A stretch of 9,987 bases of DNA from JAJDIA01 sp031555145. GTDB taxonomy: Bacteria > Bacteroidota > Bacteroidia > Bacteroidales > Tannerellaceae. A program made the position numbers and the translations under genes. Below, in pieces: positions 1 to 4,775 of the stretch. The stretch spans positions 1 through 9,987 of the forward strand of contig JAVBUR010000035.1 in the NCBI GenBank assembly GCA_031555145.1. Direction: 5' to 3'. Every line of letters starts with the position of its first letter. Within the stretch, counting starts at the first letter, position 1. The notes below the pieces were generated by a model. The model did no database searches. It was not told where the DNA came from and saw only the letters and a program-made list of their open reading frames with translations.

Positions 1-174
1 GGGTCAACGCCCCCGGAATCATCCCGATATCAAAAATAACCCCCCCCACGGCAGTGCGCCCGCATATAATAAACCGCGCCCCCTCACGCGGCACAAGAAC
101 ATCAACCACTCCCCTGGCCCGGGGCTTACACCCCTGGCTACGAACACGATACCCCTGACGGGGCATGCACTCTA
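1..174. other. GC-rich, hairpin-rich segment without a convincing gene; possible dispersed repeat
   Basis: This stretch is much richer in G and C than the AT-rich DNA that follows. It holds short perfect inverted repeats: CCGCG/CGCGG (74-78 and 87-91), CCCCTGGCCCGGGG (111-124) and CCCCTGACGGGG (152-163), with another CCCCTGGC at 131-138. One plus-strand frame is open from the window edge to a TAA at 172-174. One minus-strand frame is open from an ATG at 167-169 to the left edge. Neither translation looks like a folded protein, and both are rich in Arg, Pro and Gly. The twin open frames are probably a side effect of high GC. From memory, similar GC-rich palindromic segments recur between genes in Bacteroidales; whether this is one of them is inference. 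A truncated gene running off the left edge cannot be excluded. Confidence 0.3.
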
Positions 175-180
175 AAGCTA

Positions 181-247
181 GTCAAAAGAGGTGTATAGAG
201 AGTAGCTCTCAAGAGGGAAATCACAAGCATACCTGCTGACTTTTGAC
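181..247. repeat. Inverted repeat enclosing a small hairpin
   Basis: GTCAAAAG at 181-188 is the exact reverse complement of CTTTTGAC at 240-247. Between them GAGAG (198-202) and CTCTC (206-210) can form a tight hairpin with a 3-nt loop. Together they could fold as a nested stem-loop in the DNA before the DUF1015 promoter. Eight base pairs over about 50 nt is only modest evidence. No T-run follows, so a simple intrinsic terminator is not supported. Confidence 0.25.
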
Positions 248-254
248 ACCCTTC

Positions 255-288
255 TTTGCTAAATATTAATCACTAATTAGTATTTTTG
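255..288 (+). promoter_or_regulatory. Candidate Bacteroidota sigma-70 promoter for the DUF1015-HAD operon
   Basis: TATTTTTG at 281-288 matches the Bacteroidota -7 consensus TAnnTTTG exactly. A TTTG at 255-258 could be the -33 element, with a 22-nt spacer, slightly longer than the usual 19-21. Transcription would start around 293-297 and give a short leader of about 25 nt before the ATG at 322. The surrounding DNA is very AT-rich, so a chance match is possible. Confidence 0.5.
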
Positions 289-292
289 TTCA

Positions 293-318
293 CTAATCAT
301 TAATCGCTAATCATTAAT
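293..318 (+). repeat. Short AT-rich tandem repeat abutting the start codon
   Basis: CTAATCATTAAT occurs at 293-304 and again at 307-318, a 14-nt period. Related CACTAAT and CTAATTAG words lie just upstream (271-280). The repeat ends 3 nt before the ATG at 322, so it would form most of the 5' leader if the promoter at 255-288 is used. Copy-number change here would alter the leader or the spacing. It has no obvious protein-binding symmetry. Confidence 0.45.
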
Positions 319-321
319 ATC

Positions 322-1566
322 ATGAAGATAAAGCCTTTCAAGGGTATCCGCCCGCCCAAAGACCTGATCGAACAGGTAGCTTCGCGTCCGTACGATGTGT
401 TGAACTCAGAAGAAGCCCGTGAAGAAGCGAAAGGAAACGACAAGTCCCTGTATCATATCATCAAGCCGGAGATCGATTTTCCGGTCGGCACTGACGAACA
501 CGAGCCCGCCGTATATAAGAAAGCCGCTGCCAACTTTGCCCTGTTCCAACAGAAAGGCTGGCTGGCGCAGGACGAGCAGGAACGTTATTATGTGTATGCC
601 CAGACGATGAACGGACGTACGCAGTATGGGCTCGTGGTCTGTGCCTGTGTGCAGGATTACCTGGAAGGAAAGATCAAAAAGCACGAACTCACCCGTCGCG
701 ACAAGGAAGAAGACCGCATGAAGCATGTGCGTATCAATAACGCCAACATTGAACCCGTCTTTTTCGCCTATCCGGATAACGCTGCACTGGATGCGATCGT
801 AAAGAAATATACCGTCCGTGAGCCCGAATACAATTTCGTAGCCGCCCTCGACGGTTTCGGCCATACCTTCTGGATCATTGACGATGCCGCTGATACTGCA
901 CAAATTACCGAACTTTTTGCCGCCATGCCGGCTATGTATATTGCCGACGGCCACCATCGTTCGGCTGCCGCTGCTCTGGTAGGTGCTGAGAAAGCCCGGC
1001 AAAACCCTAATCACCGGGGTGATGAAGAATATAATTTCTTTATGGCCGTCTGCTTCCCCGCCGGTCAGTTGACCATTATCGACTACAACCGGGTGGTGAA
1101 AGATCTCAATGGCTTGACGTCCCAACAGTTCCTCGCAGCGTTGGAAAAAGAGTTCGTGGTAGAAGAAAAAGGTGCCGCCATCTACAAACCGGCCGCCTTG
1201 CATAACTTTGCCCTCTATCTCGACAGTAAATGGTATTCATTGACGGCCCGTCCGGGAACGTACGATGATAACGACCCGATCGGTGTACTCGATGTCACCA
1301 TCTCGTCCAACCTCATCCTCGATGAGATACTCGGGATCAAAGACCTGCGTTCGGATAAACGTATTGATTTCGTGGGCGGCATCCGTGGCCTCGGTGAGCT
1401 CAGTAAACGCGTCGACAGCGGCGAAATGAAAGTAGCGTTGGCGCTGTATCCCGTTACCATGAAACAGTTGATGGATATCGCTGATACCGGTAATATCATG
1501 CCCCCCAAGACCACCTGGTTCGAACCTAAGTTGCGTTCAGGTCTCGTGATTCATAAGCTTGTATAA
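322..1566 (+). CDS. DUF1015 family protein (ParB/Srx-like fold, COG4198)
   Basis: A 414-aa protein, full length for DUF1015. Visible family signatures are the N-terminal GIRPP followed by ASRPYDVLNSEEAR (about residues 8-33), the central YIADGHHRSAAA (206-217) and the C-terminal MPPKTTWFEPKLRSGL (393-408). The DGHHR motif resembles the nucleotide-binding box of ParB/Srx-like proteins. This superfamily includes free-serine kinases, so a phosphotransfer or nucleotide-linked role is possible, but the biochemical function of DUF1015 is unknown to me. No signal peptide or membrane segment is visible, so it is probably cytoplasmic. The ATG at 322 gives the conserved N-terminus directly. From memory this gene often lies near serA/serC in Bacteroidales, but no serine gene is visible here: the 321 bases upstream carry none. 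The HAD gene begins 2 nt after its stop, so the two are almost certainly co-transcribed. Confidence 0.9.
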   Translation: MKIKPFKGIRPPKDLIEQVASRPYDVLNSEEAREEAKGNDKSLYHIIKPEIDFPVGTDEHEPAVYKKAAANFALFQQKGWLAQDEQERYYVYAQTMNGRTQYGLVVCACVQDYLEGKIKKHELTRRDKEEDRMKHVRINNANIEPVFFAYPDNAALDAIVKKYTVREPEYNFVAALDGFGHTFWIIDDAADTAQITELFAAMPAMYIADGHHRSAAAALVGAEKARQNPNHRGDEEYNFFMAVCFPAGQLTIIDYNRVVKDLNGLTSQQFLAALEKEFVVEEKGAAIYKPAALHNFALYLDSKWYSLTARPGTYDDNDPIGVLDVTISSNLILDEILGIKDLRSDKRIDFVGGIRGLGELSKRVDSGEMKVALALYPVTMKQLMDIADTGNIMPPKTTWFEPKLRSGLVIHKLV

Positions 1567-1568
1567 TA

Positions 1569-2195
1569 ATGATAAAGAATGTTGTGTTTGATCTCGGAGG
1601 TGTCATTATGCACCTCGACCACGAGCGGGCTGTCCGTCGTTTCGAAGAATTGGGTGTAAAAGACGTCCGCCAGTTGCTCGATCCCTATGAGCAAAAAGGA
1701 ATCTTTCTCGAAGTGGAAGACGGGCGGATCGATGCCGAAGGTTTCCGACTCAAGCTGAGTGAACATGCCGGACGTAGTTTGTCGTTCGACGAGATTGCCT
1801 GGGGATGGATGGGGTTTATCGTCGAAGTGCCCCAGTATAAACTCGATTACATGCTCACCTTGCGCGAGCAGTATACCGTTTATATCCTGAGCAATACGAA
1901 TCCCTATATTATGGGAGCCTGGGCTCGTACGCCGGCATTCAGTGAAGTGGGTCGTCCGCTTACCGATTATTGCGAAAAAATTTATGCGTCTTACGAGATT
2001 GGTATCACCAAACCCGATGAACGCATCTTTGCCCATATGTTGGCAGATGCCCCGATGCTTCCGGCCGAAACCCTGTTTATCGACGACGGTCATCGCAATG
2101 TGGAAATCGCTGCCGCCATGGGTATGCATACCTATCAGCCCGCTAATATGGAAGACTGGCGAGAGCCAATTACACGCCTCCTTTCTCAAAAATAG
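1569..2195 (+). CDS. HAD superfamily hydrolase (probable phosphatase, YihX-like)
   Basis: A 208-aa cytoplasmic protein with the four HAD motifs in order. Motif I is VVFDLGGVI, with the nucleophile D8; Gly replaces the usual second Asp, as is common in YihX-like HAD-IA members. Motif II is ILSNTN (S108), motif III the Lys of ITKPDERIF (K148), and motif IV FIDDGHRNVEIAAAMG (D172, D173). The region between motifs I and II is helical and fits a C1-type cap. Members of this group usually dephosphorylate small sugar phosphates or related metabolites; the substrate cannot be read from sequence. The missing second acidic residue in motif I means catalysis may differ from classical DxD phosphatases. 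It starts 2 nt after the DUF1015 stop, so translation is probably coupled. The pairing suggests, without proving, a shared small-molecule phosphate pathway. Confidence 0.9.
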   Translation: MIKNVVFDLGGVIMHLDHERAVRRFEELGVKDVRQLLDPYEQKGIFLEVEDGRIDAEGFRLKLSEHAGRSLSFDEIAWGWMGFIVEVPQYKLDYMLTLREQYTVYILSNTNPYIMGAWARTPAFSEVGRPLTDYCEKIYASYEIGITKPDERIFAHMLADAPMLPAETLFIDDGHRNVEIAAAMGMHTYQPANMEDWREPITRLLSQK

Positions 2196-2300
2196 TATCT
2201 TGTACGGAAAAAGTTAGAGAGGTTGATTTTAAAAATCATCCACCTATGATTGTTCCATCAGTCACCTGTATTTAGGCAATGCCGGAAGTTGGTTTATGAT

Positions 2301-2416
2301 TTTTGTTTCCCCCTCTACAGCGACTTTCCCTTTTTTTGCTTCCACCTTCCACCGGGCTAACCGTCAGCATGTTTAGGGTGAACTCAGTCTCAAAATAGTC
2401 CACCTTGATTCCACCT
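2301..2416 (+). repeat. Left arm of the long inverted repeat
   Basis: Pairs with 2753-2869. Its innermost block runs from GTTTAGGGTGAACTCAGT at 2371 to CCTTGATTCCACCT ending at 2416, and nearly matches the reverse complement of 2753-2799. The outer half (2301-2370) is more diverged, with pairing kept in islands. A T7 run at 2331-2337 lies in this arm, opposite an A8 run in the right arm. Confidence 0.75.
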
Positions 2417-2465
2417 CATCTCTGTCAGCCTGTTCCAGTGCAAAATTTTTAGGCTATGACACGAC

Positions 2466-2644
2466 AGGAGTTTCATCTGCATGAAACTTTTTGTTTCACT
2501 GCATGAAACTTTTAGTTCCAGTGCGTGAAACCAAAAGTTCCAAACGGTGAAACTCCGAGTTCCAAACGGTGAAACAAAAAGTTTCCATGGGTGAAACTTT
2601 CAATGGCTACCGGAAACCAAAAGTTCTATGCAGATGAAACTCCT
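2466..2644. repeat. Perfect 17-bp inverted repeat framing the GAAAC array
   Basis: AGGAGTTTCATCTGCAT at 2466-2482 is the exact reverse complement of ATGCAGATGAAACTCCT at 2628-2644. The pair brackets the 22-bp units and overlaps the outermost one. The symmetry partly continues inwards, because the units are themselves palindromic, so the whole 179-nt segment can fold as a cruciform or as a branched RNA. A perfect 17-bp match at this distance is very unlikely by chance. Confidence 0.85.
2483..2635. repeat. Array of 22-bp palindromic units, GAAAC-N5-GTTYC-N7
   Basis: GAAAC starts at 2483, 2505, 2527, 2549, 2571, 2593, 2613 and 2636. The first five units are exactly 22 bp. Within each unit GAAAC is followed 5 nt later by GTTTC or GTTCC, giving an inverted pair, then by a 7-nt linker such as ACTGCAT, AGTGCGT or AAACGGT. 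The 5-nt centre alternates between T-rich and A-rich (TTTTT, TTTTA, CAAAA, TCCGA, AAAAA). The sixth unit has lost its right half and the seventh is 23 bp. The 22-bp spacing is close to two helical turns and would put all sites on one face of the DNA. The linkers are too short for CRISPR spacers. Function unknown; a cooperative protein-binding array is the simplest inference. Confidence 0.85.
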
Positions 2645-2752
2645 CATGCGTCACTGTGCAATCAAGGTGTAAGCGTCTCGGCAATCACGCCTGCTTCCCT
2701 TGTGGTCAGTTGTCCTTCCACTTATCGGGGAGTAGATTTCGGAAGGTTATCA

Positions 2753-2869
2753 AGGTGGAATCAAGGTGGACTTTTTTTGGGACTGAGTTCACCCTAAACT
2801 CCCAGTCACACAGCCCGTTGGAATTTGGAATCAAAAAAAATGGAAAGTAGTTGTAGAGGAGAAACAAAA
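2753..2869 (-). repeat. Right arm of the long inverted repeat
   Basis: Reverse-complement partner of 2301-2416. It begins with AGGTGGAATCAAGGTGGAC and ends with GGAGAAACAAAA, 1 nt short of the stop codon of the minus-strand gene at 2871. The word TCAAGGTG occurs three times nearby (2662-2669, 2750-2757, 2761-2768), so the inner border of this arm also carries a small direct repeat that the left arm lacks. Confidence 0.75.
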
Positions 2870-2870
2870 C

Positions 2871-3308
2871 TCAATCGTAGTAATATTCGTCGCTATACTT
2901 TTCGAACCGGGGTTCTTCTTCGATACCATACTGGCGGAACAGTTGCCTGACATACGCTTGTTCTTCCGGTAGCAACACACGTTCCTCGCGATAGATGCGA
3001 TAATAGGCTGTTTTCCCGAAATGGCTGATCAGTTGCTGCCTGATGGAACTACCATACTTATAGGGAACATTATTCAACAGATGCTTGATGCCCCACGCCA
3101 TGCGGAGCTTTCGGGTGCTTTTGAAATAGGGACACACGGAGGTATCGGCAGGGATGCAATGCGGGTTGATGATACTTAACGTAGCATTTTGTGAAGTGCT
3201 GTGTGCTGCCACCAGGTGGCGCAGACAGTTAGCACTTTGAGCACATTGGGGAATAAAGCAGTGCGCATAGTCGTATGGCACCGATTGATAGTCAAAGTTA
3301 TTTTCCAT
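2871..3308 (-). CDS. DUF6078-like small Cys-rich protein of unknown function
   Basis: A 145-aa protein without signal peptide or membrane segment. The N-terminal part carries a Cys cluster, YAHCFIPQCAQSANCLRH (C17, C22, C28, with H16 and H31), and two later Cys (C51, C59) in PHCIPADTSVCPYF. This spacing suggests a zinc or other metal site. The middle is basic and helical (KSTRKLRMAWGIKHLLNN). The end is rich in Tyr and acidic residues (EKYSDEYYYD). The pattern matches my memory of the Bacteroidales DUF6078 family, for which I know no function. A full promoter box precedes it, so it is probably transcribed alone rather than read through from the operon ending at 3425. It is convergent with the HAD gene, and the 569-bp repeat element ends 1 nt beyond its stop codon. 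Confidence 0.8.
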   Translation of the reverse strand: MENNFDYQSVPYDYAHCFIPQCAQSANCLRHLVAAHSTSQNATLSIINPHCIPADTSVCPYFKSTRKLRMAWGIKHLLNNVPYKYGSSIRQQLISHFGKTAYYRIYREERVLLPEEQAYVRQLFRQYGIEEEPRFEKYSDEYYYD

Positions 3309-3346
3309 AATTATAGTTATACGTAAGTAAATCTGTCTTGTGGGCG

Positions 3347-3354
3347 CAAAGATA
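3347..3354 (-). promoter_or_regulatory. Candidate -7 promoter box for the DUF6078-like gene
   Basis: CAAAGATA on the plus strand reads TATCTTTG on the minus strand, an exact TAnnTTTG match. It lies 38 nt upstream of the ATG at 3308, giving a leader of about 30 nt. I found no TTTG at the ideal distance for the -33 element, so only the -7 part is supported. Confidence 0.5.
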
Positions 3355-3424
3355 GGTACAAGAACGTAGACAGCCTCTGATAATTTTAAAATAATGCAGA
3401 CAATTTCTTGTTTTTATGTCACTT

Positions 3425-3625
3425 TCAATGGGACCGTACAACTTGCCAGAATATCATTTCGCCCCCTTCATTTCCCATTTCCAGCATATCCATGGAAGCA
3501 GACACGCCGTCTTCTTCTGTTGCCGAAACCGAGATAATCGGGTTATCACTTTTCGCGCTGGGCATACTTACTTCGACTTTCTGAATATCTTCTTCAGTTC
3601 GTTTTTTCTTTGATTCTTCACTCAT
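3425..3625 (-). CDS. Small acidic hypothetical protein, last gene of the surface operon
   Basis: A 66-aa protein I do not recognise. It starts with a charged stretch (MSEESKKKRTEEDIQKVEV) and continues with a Ser/Ala/Asp-rich middle (SVSATEEDGVSASMDMLEM). It ends with GGEMIFWQVVRSH. There is no signal peptide and no membrane helix, and the length is too short for an enzyme. It begins 24 nt after the DUF2589 stop, on the same strand, so it is probably co-transcribed and may be a partner of that protein. Its codon use and base composition look like those of the DUF2589 gene, which argues for a real gene. The 116 nt that follow on the minus strand before the next gene contain no clear hairpin with a T-run. 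Confidence 0.6.
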   Translation of the reverse strand: MSEESKKKRTEEDIQKVEVSMPSAKSDNPIISVSATEEDGVSASMDMLEMGNEGGEMIFWQVVRSH

Positions 3626-3649
3626 GATATTAAATTTTAGAATTAAACA

Positions 3650-4135
3650 TTATAATCTTTTGTTCTGCTCGTCGATTACGCGCGCCACGCCTTCGGGCTG
3701 CGGAACCGACTTGAATTTTATGGTTACCCGGACAAGGTCGCCGGACTTGGCCTTGGTGGAGGAAACGTCCATCTCCAGCCCCACATGTTCGACAGCGGAT
3801 CCTTTCTTTCCCTGAAGCAAAGCCCCTTGAAATTGCTGGGTAGATACGCGGTTTATCCTTGTCGTAAAATTGATCGTCACCTCATCAATAGCCAGCGCAT
3901 GGTGCGGGACCAGCGTCACGAGAGGTATCTGCACCTCTCCGCCCATGGGCGTGACAACAGTCTGTGACTTGGGCGTACCGTCGCTATTGAAATAGTTTAG
4001 GAACATCTCCAACTGCTGCGTAGCGAGCATCTCCTGTGCGCTGTTCACCGCATACTGGAATCCCTTCACGATATCGTCGAACGAATGGGTTTCCTGCGGT
4101 TCGTCCTTGTTGCGGTTTTTGCGGAATATAGGCAT
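3650..4135 (-). CDS. DUF2589 domain-containing protein
   Basis: A 161-aa protein of the DUF2589 family. The N-terminus (residues 1-18) is charged. Then follows a helical segment, FDDIVKGFQYAVNSAQEMLATQQLEMFLNYF in blocks from 19 to 49. The family core is a beta-rich domain, seen as VQIPLVTLVPHHALAIDEVT (68-87), INFTTRINRV and GLEMDVSSTKAKSGDLVRVT. It ends with the typical QPEGVARVIDEQN (146-158). No signal peptide is visible, so it is probably cytoplasmic or exported by an unusual route. I know of no established function for this family. It lies 35 nt after the 197-aa gene and 24 nt before the 66-aa gene. Its base composition (GC-rich, one 60-nt line counted at about 65%) contrasts sharply with the AT-rich gene before it. 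Confidence 0.75.
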   Translation of the reverse strand: MPIFRKNRNKDEPQETHSFDDIVKGFQYAVNSAQEMLATQQLEMFLNYFNSDGTPKSQTVVTPMGGEVQIPLVTLVPHHALAIDEVTINFTTRINRVSTQQFQGALLQGKKGSAVEHVGLEMDVSSTKAKSGDLVRVTIKFKSVPQPEGVARVIDEQNKRL

Positions 4136-4170
4136 GGTAGTATTTTAGATTAATAATTCCTAGAATCGGA

Positions 4171-4764
4171 TTATGGGATCCGCATATTGGGGAGGGCAAG
4201 TGTACTTTCAATCCTGCCTAGCCTCCATTTACCATCTCTTTCATAGACCAGGGCTGAATGGCATGCGCCGTTGTTAGAAATTATGCCCCATGTATCCAAA
4301 TTTATAATACCGGAGATGGCTGTCAACAGATTTTTCTCATTGACATAGGAATTAGGCTTAAATATAACTCCGTTGGTATAACGAGGTTGATTATTAAGAT
4401 TCAAACAATCAGAAATCCCATTCCAATTATTCCTTTGGTCCAGTCCTCCTCCTTTGTGAATGTGAAATCCTCTTCGGACGGCATCTTCTCCAGTATATGC
4501 AGCCATATAGCAACCCTGAAACTTAGTACTTATAAAATCAAATCGGGGCGAAATTCTTCCCATATTAATATAATTACTTATCCAAGCAACATAATAAAAC
4601 TGGAAATTAATACACTTGATAGGAATAGACTCAACTATATTATTTTCCTCATATTTATAAAAAGAATTACTACGCGATAAGCAGGAAATTATTTCATCAT
4701 CAATTATTGCGCCTGAACCTTTAGCGCCGTAAAGGCCATATAAATATTGAGTTAAAGCAGCCAT
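4171..4764 (-). CDS. Unrecognised AT-rich 197-aa protein downstream of the collagen-like lipoprotein
   Basis: I do not recognise this protein. The ATG at 4764 lies 11 nt after the lipoprotein stop and gives 197 aa. In-frame TTG (4809) and GTG (4806) codons overlap the lipoprotein gene and would add up to 15 residues (LVLYPCDGKILNFGC), but such starts are rare in this phylum. The protein is rich in Asn, Ile and Tyr and has scattered Cys (residues 28, 51, 85, 120, 168). There is no clear signal peptide; the first residues (MAALTQYLYGLYG) are hydrophobic but lack positive charge. Near the end GACHSALVYERDGKWRLGRIES looks like the His strand of a papain-like fold; with the longer start a Cys (FGCMAALT) would precede the first helix. 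That is speculation. The gene is very AT-rich compared with its downstream neighbour, suggesting separate acquisition. Its position ties it to the lipoprotein. Confidence 0.65.
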   Translation of the reverse strand: MAALTQYLYGLYGAKGSGAIIDDEIISCLSRSNSFYKYEENNIVESIPIKCINFQFYYVAWISNYINMGRISPRFDFISTKFQGCYMAAYTGEDAVRRGFHIHKGGGLDQRNNWNGISDCLNLNNQPRYTNGVIFKPNSYVNEKNLLTAISGIINLDTWGIISNNGACHSALVYERDGKWRLGRIESTLALPNMRIP

Positions 4765-4775
4765 ACATCCAAAGT

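Larger units (their letters stand above)
2301..2869. repeat. 569-bp composite inverted-repeat element between convergent genes
   Basis: The left arm (2301-2416) and the right arm (2753-2869) are imperfect reverse complements along about 116 nt. The innermost 46-47 nt (2371-2416 and 2753-2799) differ at only a few positions; the outer parts match in blocks such as TTTTGTTTC, CTCTACA, ACTTTCC and CGGGCT. The arms enclose about 336 nt holding a second inverted repeat and a 22-bp repeat array. No convincing gene lies inside; short open frames from about 2591 are low-complexity by-products. The element starts 105 nt after the HAD stop and ends 1 nt before the stop codon of the minus-strand gene, exactly between convergent genes. 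It could be a MITE-like non-autonomous element, a very large bidirectional terminator or RNA structure, or a protein-binding locus. I found no clear target-site duplication. Confidence 0.75.

Noticed and set aside
406..1203. Long open frame opposite the DUF1015 gene
   Set aside because: It is a shadow of a well-supported conserved gene on the plus strand; its translation has no recognisable domain.
1551..2189. Long open frame opposite the HAD gene
   Set aside because: It mirrors almost the full HAD gene, which has all four catalytic motifs; the antisense product has none.
2221..2241. Hairpin after the HAD gene (GGTTGATTTT against AAAATCATCC) as an intrinsic terminator
   Set aside because: The stem has a mismatch, almost no loop, is AU-rich and is not followed by a T-run.
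2483..2640. CRISPR array
   Set aside because: The conserved parts are only 5-nt half-sites and the variable parts are 5 and 7 nt; real CRISPR spacers are about 30 nt, and there are no cas genes.
2591..2850. Small plus-strand genes inside the repeat element
   Set aside because: The frames run through the repeat units and the inverted arm, the translations show no protein-like pattern, and they have no promoter of their own.
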